64,000 nt of DNA, taken from assembly GCF_001584185.1 (NCBI RefSeq), contig NZ_CP013234.1, positions 124,001 to 188,000 on the forward strand. The letters are read 5' to 3'. A model generated the notes under the pieces. That model saw only the letters and a program-made list of their open reading frames with translations, was not told where the DNA came from and ran no database searches. The position numbers and the translations under genes are program-made. Source of the stretch: Collimonas pratensis. Lineage in GTDB: Bacteria > Pseudomonadota > Gammaproteobacteria > Burkholderiales > Burkholderiaceae_D. Numbering within the stretch: position 1 is the first letter of the stretch; each line of letters begins with the position of its first letter. Of this stretch, positions 1-6,945 are shown piece after piece.

Positions 1-271
1 CGGCGGCTTCTGGGATCACGTCGCGCCGCCTAAGGGCGACCGCTGGGGTCCGGGTACACGCCTGCCGACACTGCTGGTGTCGCCGTATGCGAAGAAGGGC
101 TTTGTCGATCACACGCAATACGACACTGCCTCGATCCTGCGTTTCATCACCAACCGTTATTCGCTGCCGGTACTGCCTGGCATCACGGCGCGTGACAAAG
201 CGCTGGTGGCCAACGGCGGCAAGCCGATGGGCGATCTGACCGGCGCCCTGACACCAGTGCCGCAGGAGTAA
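1..271 (+). CDS. Phosphoesterase-family protein (acid phosphatase / phospholipase C type), 3' end only
   Basis: The reading frame is open from the window edge (first full codon at base 2) to TAA at 269-271, so only the last 89 residues are present. They contain GGFWDHVAPP, then LPTLLVSPYAKKGFVDHTQY and a following TASILRFI. These are the C-terminal motifs of the PF04185 phosphoesterase family, which includes AcpA-type acid phosphatases and bacterial phospholipases C. The Asp-His pair of GGFWDHV belongs to the metal-binding active site in this superfamily. Members are usually exported, but the signal peptide would lie outside the window. Substrate cannot be told from this fragment. A strong terminator follows. 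Confidence 0.75.
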   Translation, partial: GGFWDHVAPPKGDRWGPGTRLPTLLVSPYAKKGFVDHTQYDTASILRFITNRYSLPVLPGITARDKALVANGGKPMGDLTGALTPVPQE

Positions 272-326
272 GTTACCGCACGATCATTGCTGCCGGGCGC
301 AGCAACGGCTGATGAATGACAGCGCA

Positions 327-359
327 CCGGCTGCCTTGAAAAAGGCAGCCGGTTTTTTT
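327..359 (+). terminator. Rho-independent terminator after the phosphoesterase gene
   Basis: An 11-bp perfect stem (arms 327-337 and 342-352, loop GAAA) is followed directly by seven T residues at 353-359. It lies 55 bases after the phosphoesterase stop codon and faces that gene. The T tract runs into the stop codon of the opposing flavin-binding gene. Confidence 0.9.
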
Positions 360-1350
360 ATGCCGGCCAGGAACCCATGGGCGCCAGCGCCGGCGAAAAT
401 TCCGCCTCGCTCCAGCGCAGCGGCAGCGATGCTTCGACCCGTATCGCCTGCTCGACATGGAAGCGCAGCAAACGCTCGGCGCCGGCGAAGCTTGCCACGT
501 CGGAGCCGTCCCAGATCAGCTCCGCGCTTACCGCCAGGTAGATCAGGTCGCCGCTGGCGAAATCGATGAACAACAAGCCGGCGCGCGGATGCACCACCAG
601 GTTGCCGATGGTGTTGAAGTAAAAATTGCCGACGAAATCCGGCACCGTCAGCGTCTTTGCATCGTCGATGCGGACAAAGCCAGGCTTGCCGCCGCGATGC
701 GAAACATCGGCGCCGTAACCACCCTCCCCGGCGCTGCCATCCGCGACGGGATCCGGCAGGAATGCGGTGGCGATGAAGAAGGTGTCGGCGGCGCGGATCA
801 GCCGCTGCATGGCGCCGTCCAGTTCGCTGGCGCGGTGCACCCTTGGCGCCGCGGCGCCGGCGCTGTCGACGCTGCCCGGCCTGCGCGCCTGGATGTATTT
901 GGGACAATTGCCGAAGCTCTGCTCGACTTTCATGGTCCAGCCGTCCGTATCCAGCGTTTCTATCCTGCCGTTCATGCGGTTACGGCGGCGCGTGTGCGGT
1001 TCGATGCCCAGCAAGCCGATGGCGGCGTTGCCGGCCAGGTTTTGCTGCAGCGGATCGGCGGCCAGCGCGCGGGCGTGGATCCGCAGATGCTCGGCGTCCG
1101 GCGAACTGACGAAGCCGGGTTCGCCGATCACAATCGAGGCCCATGGCTGTTGCTGGCGGTCGACGCTGCCGACGATCAGGAACGGCAGCTGGCTGAAAAA
1201 TTCACGATGCTGGTCCGGCATCGCGCTGCGGATCACCTGGCTGCGCGCCGCCATTTTTTCCAGCACCCCGGCGCGCTGCTGCAAAGCCAGTTCGCCGCGA
1301 TGGAAAACCGATTTGCCGGCGCTGGCGCCGGCTGTTTCCAGATTGGTCAT
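358..1350 (-). CDS. Pyridoxamine 5'-phosphate oxidase-like FMN-binding protein
   Basis: 330 residues. The protein resembles the PNPOx-like split-barrel flavoproteins: an N-terminal half with FLIVGSVD and PWASIVIGEPGFV, and a second half with DFVGNFYFNTIGNLVVHPRAG and LLFIDFASGDL, the usual 'FNTlGNl..nPraGLLFiDF' signature. Members bind FMN or a related flavin and often act as single-component or partner oxidoreductases; the substrate is unknown here. The start at 1350 is chosen because AGGAGG lies 9 bases upstream; a 9-codon-longer frame has no comparable site. The next gene on the same strand, a glutathione S-transferase, ends 57 bases upstream, so the two may be cotranscribed. Confidence 0.75.
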   Translation of the reverse strand: MTNLETAGASAGKSVFHRGELALQQRAGVLEKMAARSQVIRSAMPDQHREFFSQLPFLIVGSVDRQQQPWASIVIGEPGFVSSPDAEHLRIHARALAADPLQQNLAGNAAIGLLGIEPHTRRRNRMNGRIETLDTDGWTMKVEQSFGNCPKYIQARRPGSVDSAGAAAPRVHRASELDGAMQRLIRAADTFFIATAFLPDPVADGSAGEGGYGADVSHRGGKPGFVRIDDAKTLTVPDFVGNFYFNTIGNLVVHPRAGLLFIDFASGDLIYLAVSAELIWDGSDVASFAGAERLLRFHVEQAIRVEASLPLRWSEAEFSPALAPMGSWPA

Positions 1351-1407
1351 GGTTGCTTGCCTCCTCAGTGATTGCACGCGATAGCGCGCATGGCAGCCGA
1401 CGCCGGC

Positions 1408-2043
1408 TCAGGCCGCCAGCGGCTGGCTGGCGCGCATGGCGACGAAACCCGGCAGCGCTTCCATGCGGCGCAGCCAACTGCGGATCTGCGGGTAAGCATC
1501 GAGCGCGATGCCACCTTCCGGCGCATGCGCGATATAGCTATAGGCAGCTACATCGGCGATGGTCGGATGGGCGCCGGTCAGGTAGTCCCGGCCGGCCAAG
1601 TGCGGTTCCAGGACCGCAAACAGTTGCAAGGCGGTAGCACGTGCGGCTTCGCGGTCCAGCGGTACGCCAAACAGAGCTGCCATGCGGGCGCTGGCAGGAC
1701 CGCGGAAAATCTCGCCGGCAGCCAGCGACAGAAAGCGTTGTACCCCGGCGGCGCCAAGCGGATCGCGCGGCAGCCAGCCGTCGTCGCCATATTTGCTTGC
1801 CAGGTAGACCAGGATGGCATTCGAATCGGCCAGCGTGACGGCGCCGTCTTCAATCACCGGCACCTGGCCGAACGGGTTCTTTGCCAGGAATCCGGGTTTT
1901 TTTTGCTCGCCGGCGCGCAAATCGACGTCGATCATTTCAAACGGTAAGTCCAGCAGTGACAAAAACAGCTCGACCCGATGGGCGTGGCCGGAGAACGGCG
2001 AGCGGTAAAGACGGATAGGCTGGGCGGGGCGGGCGACTGGCAT
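1408..2043 (-). CDS. Glutathione S-transferase
   Basis: 211 residues with the usual two-domain GST layout. The N-terminal thioredoxin-like domain begins RLYRSPFSGHAHRVELFLSLL, and carries NPFGQVPVIEDG (cis-Pro loop) and LADSNAILVYLA (glutathione gamma-glutamyl contact). The helical C-terminal domain contains GAHPTIADVAAYSYI, the N-capping box region. It probably conjugates glutathione to electrophiles in the cytoplasm. A clear GGAG precedes the ATG. A palindrome 54 bases upstream (2097-2116) matches a half-site next to the neighbouring TetR gene, suggesting that TetR represses it. Confidence 0.9.
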   Translation of the reverse strand: MPVARPAQPIRLYRSPFSGHAHRVELFLSLLDLPFEMIDVDLRAGEQKKPGFLAKNPFGQVPVIEDGAVTLADSNAILVYLASKYGDDGWLPRDPLGAAGVQRFLSLAAGEIFRGPASARMAALFGVPLDREAARATALQLFAVLEPHLAGRDYLTGAHPTIADVAAYSYIAHAPEGGIALDAYPQIRSWLRRMEALPGFVAMRASQPLAA

Positions 2044-2096
2044 GGCGAGACTCCTGAAATTGAATAAGACGAGAACAAGGTGCGGCTGGACAATCC

Positions 2097-2116
2097 TGTA
2101 CCGAACAATCGGTACA
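2097..2116. promoter_or_regulatory. Palindromic operator candidate upstream of the GST gene
   Basis: TGTACCGA (2097-2104), spacer ACAA, TCGGTACA (2109-2116): a perfect 8-bp inverted repeat in the promoter region of the glutathione S-transferase. The same TGTACCGA half-site recurs just upstream of the neighbouring TetR gene. The size and symmetry suit a TetR-family dimer; binding is inferred. Confidence 0.6.
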
Positions 2117-2229
2117 ATACAAAGTCAAAACCACCCTGTCAAGTAAAAATCGCTGGAATCAACTTAAAGAAATCGGGGGCTTGTTGTTTATTTGACTGGT
2201 TTGGACACGTTGCGCCAGGCCTTGCAATC

Positions 2230-2799
2230 CTAGGCAGCCGAGGCGCCGAGCAAGAGATTGGGAAAGTTTTCGACCATGCGCATGAACGGCCCGTTGCTGC
2301 CCAAGGCGCGCGACACCACCAGCGAACCCTGGATCGCGATCACGGCGTTTTCAGCGCGCACTGCGGCTTCCACCTTGTCGATGCCAGCATCCTCCGCTAC
2401 CGCCGCCAGCAAGGCCATCAGACTGCGCATGCGGCTGCCCAGGTGCTGCTGGAACAGGGAGCCGGCTTCGCCGATGGTGAACACATCGGTCAGGCAAGGC
2501 GCCATGCCGTTCGAGTAAAATTCCGCCAACTTGCCGGCAAATTCCTGCGCGCGCCGCTCGGGTGCTTCCTTGCTGGTCAGCGTCGGCAGTACGTACTGGG
2601 TGAACCAGCCGCCCACGGCGGCCATTGCGGCGCTAGCCATGTCTTCCTTGCCGTTCGGAAAATAATGGTACAAGCTGGAGCGGCCCAGGCCGGTGGCGTC
2701 CGACAGGCGCGATAGGCTGCTGCCCTCGTAGCCGAAGCGGCGGAAGGCCGCCAGGATGCGTTCAATGACTTCGTCGCGGGTCAGGGCTGCGGTTGGCAT
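2230..2799 (-). CDS. TetR/AcrR-family transcriptional repressor
   Basis: 189 residues. The N-terminal helix-turn-helix (about residues 8-55) shows the TetR pattern FRRFGYEGSSLSRLSDATGL followed by GRSSLYHYFPNGKEDM. The C-terminal ligand/dimer domain contains GCLTD-like APCLTDVFTIGEAG, as in the LmrA/YxaF-type subgroup. It is likely a self-regulating repressor that also controls the adjacent glutathione S-transferase, since both upstream regions carry TGTACCGA half-sites. The inducing ligand is unknown, although electrophiles would fit a GST target. Confidence 0.88.
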   Translation of the reverse strand: MPTAALTRDEVIERILAAFRRFGYEGSSLSRLSDATGLGRSSLYHYFPNGKEDMASAAMAAVGGWFTQYVLPTLTSKEAPERRAQEFAGKLAEFYSNGMAPCLTDVFTIGEAGSLFQQHLGSRMRSLMALLAAVAEDAGIDKVEAAVRAENAVIAIQGSLVVSRALGSNGPFMRMVENFPNLLLGASAA

Positions 2800-2806
2800 A
2801 ATGATT

Positions 2807-2826
2807 TGTACCGAATGTTCGTTGCT
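2807..2826. promoter_or_regulatory. Imperfect copy of the TetR-type operator next to the tetR start
   Basis: TGTACCGA (2807-2814), spacer ATGT, then TCGTTGCT, which matches the TCGGTACA arm at 5 of 8 positions. It lies 8-27 bases upstream of the TetR gene's ATG, a position expected for autoregulation. Confidence 0.45.
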
Positions 2827-2944
2827 ATCAATTTAGTGGCGAAATGGCAAAACAGCAAGGACTTAGTGCGTTAAAAAGACAAAAACAACGCGGCACACGC
2901 ATAATATGATTGCCTAGCTAACTATATTTATCTACACTAGTGGC

Positions 2945-3361
2945 ATGTTTGATCACTGCCTCTATTTCAACACCACCGCACTGGCGCGCATCGTCGAGCG
3001 CGAGTGGAATGCCGCCTACCAGCCCTTCGACCTGACCGCGCCGCAGGGTTTTGTCTTGCGCACCGTGCTGCGGCGGCCCGGCTTGCTGAGCAGCGAAGTG
3101 GCCTCTGTCTTTGGCATCGCGCGGCCAACCGCAACCCGCTTGCTGGACGCCTTGCTGGCCAAGCAGTTGATCGAGCGCCGGCCATCGGCAGAAGACGGCC
3201 GCGAATGGAATATTTTCCCGACCGCTGCCGGGCAAGCGCTGGACAAACCGATCAATGCTGTCAGCGCCGAAGTGGCGCAACGTCTGCGGGCGCAAGTCGG
3301 CAGCGACCGTTTCGACGACTCCATCGCGGCCCTGCGTGGCGTTCGCGAAAGCATAGGCTGA
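2945..3361 (+). CDS. MarR-family winged-helix regulator
   Basis: 138 residues. The central part fits a MarR fold: LTAPQGFVLRTVLRRPG, then LSSEVASVFGIARPTATRLLDAL as the recognition helix, and a wing with LIERRPSAEDGREWNIFPT. Dimerisation helices flank this. Its target is not clear. The 9-mer TAGCTAACT occurs 22 bases upstream of this gene's ATG and again upstream of the next gene (3419-3427), so it may control itself and the small membrane-protein gene that follows. No strong ribosome binding site was seen before the ATG. Confidence 0.85.
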   Translation: MFDHCLYFNTTALARIVEREWNAAYQPFDLTAPQGFVLRTVLRRPGLLSSEVASVFGIARPTATRLLDALLAKQLIERRPSAEDGREWNIFPTAAGQALDKPINAVSAEVAQRLRAQVGSDRFDDSIAALRGVRESIG

Positions 3362-3448
3362 TACCACAGTAAGCAAGATGCGTCGCCCGGGCGCATTATT
3401 TTTGACGATTTAGTTGTTTAGCTAACTTCTTTTGCGCAAGGAGCCGCC

Positions 3449-3703
3449 ATGCCCGTCATTTCACAAAATCCGCAAAAAGCTACAGGCCGTTTCGTCCTGA
3501 TCATGCTCTTGATTGGGCTGCTGTTTGCCCTATTGCTTGGCGCCGCCCGCCTGGTATTTTCCGACGCCGATTCGGGCCAGGATGCATGCATTGCCGCGCA
3601 TGCCGCCGAGCGCGGCGTCAGCCCAGAGCAATTGCGCAGCGAGCGCCGCCGCCAGGAAGATCTGGTGGCGATCCTGTCGACTTGCAGCGGCATGGCGCCA
3701 TGA
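3449..3703 (+). CDS. Small single-pass membrane protein of unknown function
   Basis: 84 residues with AAGGAGCCGCC immediately before the ATG. Residues about 14-38 form one hydrophobic segment (RFVLIMLLIGLLFALLLGAARL). The remaining part is short, charged and contains two cysteines (DACIAAH and LSTCSG) that could form a disulfide outside the membrane. I do not recognise a family. It follows the MarR gene by 87 bases and shares an upstream 9-mer with it. Confidence 0.6.
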   Translation: MPVISQNPQKATGRFVLIMLLIGLLFALLLGAARLVFSDADSGQDACIAAHAAERGVSPEQLRSERRRQEDLVAILSTCSGMAP

Positions 3704-3770
3704 ATTTGCAACAAAAAGATTCAGCAGCAGCTTGCCCTGCAAGCCTATGTTTTAATTCTTGCACCTGCTG

Positions 3771-3790
3771 GCAGTGAGATGGCTCACTGC
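3771..3790. other. Short perfect inverted repeat (hairpin or operator) before the alginate lyase gene
   Basis: GCAGTGAG (3771-3778), loop ATGG, CTCACTGC (3783-3790). It lies 38 bases upstream of the alginate lyase ATG. No T tract follows, so it is not a standard terminator; an operator or mRNA stem-loop is possible. Confidence 0.5.
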
Positions 3791-3828
3791 TAATGCATCT
3801 GACGCCAATCACATCTAGAGGGAGCCGC

Positions 3829-4815
3829 ATGCCGCGCCATCTACTTCGCTTCATCCTGCCGCTTTGCCTGTGCAGCGGCAGCGCATTCGCCGCCTGTCCT
3901 GAGGCGCCGGCGGGACTGCGCGATATCGAGGCGAACAGTTATTATTCCGACGCTCATTATTCGATCGTCGATCCGGTCCTGAAAGCCAAGAACGAAGCGG
4001 CGGTCAAACCGTTCAGCGATTACCTGGCGACAGTCAGCGCCGATGCCGATCGCTACATCGCCGGCGGCGACGCCGCGGCGGCTCAGTGCGCCTTGCGCTG
4101 GCTGGACCGCTGGGCGGTGGATGGTGCCATGCTGGGGAAAGTCAGCAGCAGCCAGGCGCAGTATGAACGCAAGTGGACGCTGGCGGGCGTGGCGCTGGCC
4201 TACATCAAAGTGCGGCCGCTGGCGGAGCCGGCGCAACGCGTGCATATCGAAGCATGGCTGCCGCGGCTGGCAGATGCTGCGCTGGCGTTCGTCAACAATG
4301 GCAAGGGCGCCCGCAATAATCACTATTACTGGGTCGGCCTGGCGGTGATGGCAACCGGCGTCGCCACCGGCGAGCAGCGCTATATCGACGCCGCCAGCAA
4401 GATCTATGACAGTGCGCTGAACGACATCGGCGACGACGGCAGCCTGCCGCTGGAGATGAATCGCGCCGGCCGTGCGCTGGCTTATCACAACTATGCATTG
4501 GCGCCGCTGGTGATGATGGCGGAACTGTCGCGGCTGCACCACGAAGATTGGTATCTGCGCCGTCACGGCCGCCTGCAAAAGCTGGCGCAGCGGGTGCTGG
4601 ACGGTATCGCCGATCCCACCTGGTTTGTCCAGAAAACCGGCGCCGCACAGGAAATGCCGAAAGGCGGGATTCTCGGCTGGATCGTGTTCTATCGCGAGAC
4701 CGCCCCCGAACTGACGGCGCCGTCGCAAGCGCTGATGACGCAGGCGCCGTTCCGTTACGCGCAGCTGGGCGGCAATCTCAGCGTCCTCGCCGACAAGCAT
4801 TTCTTCGAGCAGTAA
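3829..4815 (+). CDS. algL: Poly(beta-D-mannuronate) lyase (alginate lyase, PL5 / AlgL type), secreted
   Basis: 328 residues from ATG 3829, which has GAGGGAGCCGC before it; a 12-codon-longer frame lacks a good site. Residues 1-21 form a Sec signal peptide ending SGSAFA. The mature part matches PL5 lyases: NNHYYW at 163-168 supplies the catalytic Asn-His pair, and RALAYHNY (215-222) supplies the Arg and Tyr spaced seven apart, as in known A1-III/AlgL enzymes. The reaction is beta-elimination of polymannuronate in the periplasm. No other alginate biosynthesis genes are nearby, so a role in degrading or turning over polymer, rather than in an alg biosynthetic operon, is inferred. Confidence 0.82.
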   Translation: MPRHLLRFILPLCLCSGSAFAACPEAPAGLRDIEANSYYSDAHYSIVDPVLKAKNEAAVKPFSDYLATVSADADRYIAGGDAAAAQCALRWLDRWAVDGAMLGKVSSSQAQYERKWTLAGVALAYIKVRPLAEPAQRVHIEAWLPRLADAALAFVNNGKGARNNHYYWVGLAVMATGVATGEQRYIDAASKIYDSALNDIGDDGSLPLEMNRAGRALAYHNYALAPLVMMAELSRLHHEDWYLRRHGRLQKLAQRVLDGIADPTWFVQKTGAAQEMPKGGILGWIVFYRETAPELTAPSQALMTQAPFRYAQLGGNLSVLADKHFFEQ

Positions 4816-4861
4816 CAGGAACAGGCCAAGGCCGGAAAACGCCGCTTCTGCATGCCAGCCG

Positions 4862-6043
4862 CTATGTGAATTCTGCCGGCGTCGCCGATGGCTTTACATG
4901 GCGGCTGCGGCTGAGATACAGCGACGCCAAGGCGCATGCCAGCGCCATGCCCGACACGGCGGCGCCCACCAGCGGCGTCCAGGCCAGCGACCGCCAGGCG
5001 ATCACCAGTCCGCCGCAAGCCGCACCTAGGGCTACGCCGAGATGCATGGCGGAAGTATTGATGCCGATATGCATTTCGCTGGCGCCTGGCGCCGAACTGA
5101 TCAGGTAGCTCTGCACGGTCGGCGAAATGCTCCAGCTCAGGCTGCTCCATAACATCATCGCCGGCAGGAACAGCCAGAGCGAGCCGGCAAACAGCGGCAG
5201 GCTGGCCAGCACCAGCGTGAATACCGCCGGCACCAGCCACACGGTGCGGCGTGGGCCCAGGCGGTCGGACAGCCAGCCGCCGAGATAACCGCCGCTCACC
5301 GCCGAGACGCCGAACAGCGCGTACATCAGGCTCAGGCTGTTGCCGTGCAGGCCGAGCGTGGCGCCGAGGTAGGGCGCCAGATAAGCAAACAAAGTGAAGT
5401 GACCGGCGATCATCAGGATCGAAACCAGCTGCGCCAGCGCCAGGCTGGGTACCGCCAGCTGTTGCCAGTAGCGACGCAGCGGCAAGGGCTGCGGCGCGGT
5501 CATGCGCGGCAGGCTGGCTTGCAGCCAGAAGATCAGCGCGGCGGCCAGCAGCGCCATGGCGGCAAACGGCAGGCGCCAGCCGAGCCGTTCGCTGAGCACG
5601 ATGCCGAACGGGATGCCTAGCACCAGCGAAGCGCTGATGCCCATGAAGATGACGCCGATGGCGCGGCCACGGTGGCTGGGCGTCACCAGCGCGGAGGCGA
5701 AGGTAGTGCACAGGACCACGATCAGCGAACAGCTGGCGGCCGATGCGATGCGCAGGGCAAACAGGCTGGCATAGTTGGGCGCCAGTGCGGCAGCCAGGTT
5801 GCTGAGTGCGAAAATCGCCAACGCAGCCTGCAGCAGGGTGCGCCGTTCAAAGCGCGCGGTGACGGATAGCAGCAGCGCCGCGCACAAGGCAAAGGAGAGG
5901 GAAAAGATGCTGGTCAGCTGGCCGGCGACGCTGAGCGATACCCCCAGGTCATGGGCCAGCAAGGGCAGGATGCCGCCGACCAGGTTTTCATCAAGGCCGG
6001 CAATGAAAGCCACCAGCGCCAGCAGATAGATACGACGATCCAT
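4862..6043 (-). CDS. MFS transporter (AraJ/drug-efflux-like)
   Basis: 393 residues from ATG 6043, which starts MDRRIYLLALVAFIAGLDENL; 22 more in-frame upstream codons lack membrane-protein character. About twelve hydrophobic segments are visible. Motifs fit the DHA1 family: RGRAIGVIFMG after segment 4, GIPFGIVLSERLGWR in segment 5, and GGWLSDRLGPRRTV between segments 8 and 9. It is probably a proton-coupled exporter or sugar-efflux-type carrier in the inner membrane; the substrate is unknown. Its promoter lies among three 14-nt tandem repeats (6151-6192) that overlap the end of the luxR-type gene. Confidence 0.85.
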   Translation of the reverse strand: MDRRIYLLALVAFIAGLDENLVGGILPLLAHDLGVSLSVAGQLTSIFSLSFALCAALLLSVTARFERRTLLQAALAIFALSNLAAALAPNYASLFALRIASAASCSLIVVLCTTFASALVTPSHRGRAIGVIFMGISASLVLGIPFGIVLSERLGWRLPFAAMALLAAALIFWLQASLPRMTAPQPLPLRRYWQQLAVPSLALAQLVSILMIAGHFTLFAYLAPYLGATLGLHGNSLSLMYALFGVSAVSGGYLGGWLSDRLGPRRTVWLVPAVFTLVLASLPLFAGSLWLFLPAMMLWSSLSWSISPTVQSYLISSAPGASEMHIGINTSAMHLGVALGAACGGLVIAWRSLAWTPLVGAAVSGMALACALASLYLSRSRHVKPSATPAEFT

Positions 6044-6150
6044 GGACAGTTCCGTTAAAAATTTGCAGCTGGCTGCAGCAGGAAACAGTCGATGGCGCGC
6101 AGCCATCAATGCGGAATGCCGTTACGCGCTTGCTTGTTGAAAATTGGATG

Positions 6151-6192
6151 AATTAAATCGATCGGATTAAATCAATTGGATTAAATTAATCG
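6151..6192. repeat. Three tandem 14-nt AT-rich repeats
   Basis: AATTAAATCGATCG (6151-6164), GATTAAATCAATTG (6165-6178) and GATTAAATTAATCG (6179-6192), then a partial fourth unit. They lie in the region upstream of the MFS gene and end just before the stop codon of the LuxR-type gene (6195). The regular 14-nt spacing suggests a multi-site regulator target or promoter element. Confidence 0.6.
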
Positions 6193-6194
6193 GC

Positions 6195-6932
6195 TTAATT
6201 GTTGGGTTTGATGATGCCCATCATGACCGCCCGGCTGATGGCGTGGCGGGTGCTATAGACGCCCAGTTTCATCGCTACATTCTTCATGTGGAAGTACACG
6301 GTGCGCTGGGAAATGCCGAGGATCAGGCCGATCTCGCTGCTGGTCTTGCCGTCGGCGCTCCAGCGCAGGCATTCCAGCTCGCGCGCCGATAGCAGTGTTT
6401 CCTGGTTCGGCGTGGCTTTGCGCCACAGCGATTCGGCGCTTTCCTGCAGGTACAGGCCGAGCAGCAGGGCGTCGGCCTGGGCGCCGGCCGGCAGTGCCGC
6501 CGATGGCGCCGCGTTGCTGTAAAAATCGAGACGGTTGACCGACTGTCTGGTATGCAGGGCCAAGCTGATGCCTTGCGTGATACCCATGGTTTTCAAGAGC
6601 GGATAGATGTGGCCGCCGTGCAGCAGGCACAGCTGTTCGACCTGCCAGCTGAGCGGCAGGCAGGAGCGCGCCAGATGCTGCTGGACCGGATCGGTCTTGT
6701 CGTCCGTGGGCTGGGCGAACAGCTGCAGCGTGGCGCCGGGCAGGGTGCCGAACATTTGCACCTGCGCCGCGCCATTGGCGCCAGTGACATCCATCTTCAG
6801 CATGAAATCGCAGATGCCTAGCTGTGCCAGCATGCGCTGGCTGCGTGCGCGCAATTGATCCCAGTCGGGAGCTTGCGCGATCTGCAGCAGGTCAGGGGCG
6901 GATAATCGAGGAGCGGCTTCGCTTCGCAGCAT
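6195..6932 (-). CDS. LuxR-type regulator with autoinducer-binding domain, in the quorum-sensing operon
   Basis: 245 residues. An N-terminal autoinducer-binding-like domain (about 20-160) is followed by a GerE/LuxR helix-turn-helix (about 178-240: LLSARELECLRWSADGKTSSEIGLILGISQRTVYFHMKN). Of the residues that hold acyl-homoserine lactones in classic LuxR proteins, the DP pair (D81-P82) and the later Trp (W96) can be seen. By simple spacing, the positions of the first Trp and Tyr appear to be Thr68 and Phe72, so the ligand may differ. No luxI-type synthase is in the window. It starts 13 bases after the LqsR-like gene, so it is probably the last gene of the kinase/regulator operon. Confidence 0.85.
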   Translation of the reverse strand: MLRSEAAPRLSAPDLLQIAQAPDWDQLRARSQRMLAQLGICDFMLKMDVTGANGAAQVQMFGTLPGATLQLFAQPTDDKTDPVQQHLARSCLPLSWQVEQLCLLHGGHIYPLLKTMGITQGISLALHTRQSVNRLDFYSNAAPSAALPAGAQADALLLGLYLQESAESLWRKATPNQETLLSARELECLRWSADGKTSSEIGLILGISQRTVYFHMKNVAMKLGVYSTRHAISRAVMMGIIKPNN

Positions 6933-6945
6933 GGTTTGTCTTTAG

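Noticed and set aside
457..1384. Long plus-strand frames opposite the PNPOx-like gene
   Set aside because: They are mirror frames caused by high G+C content; the minus-strand product has clear family motifs and a ribosome binding site.
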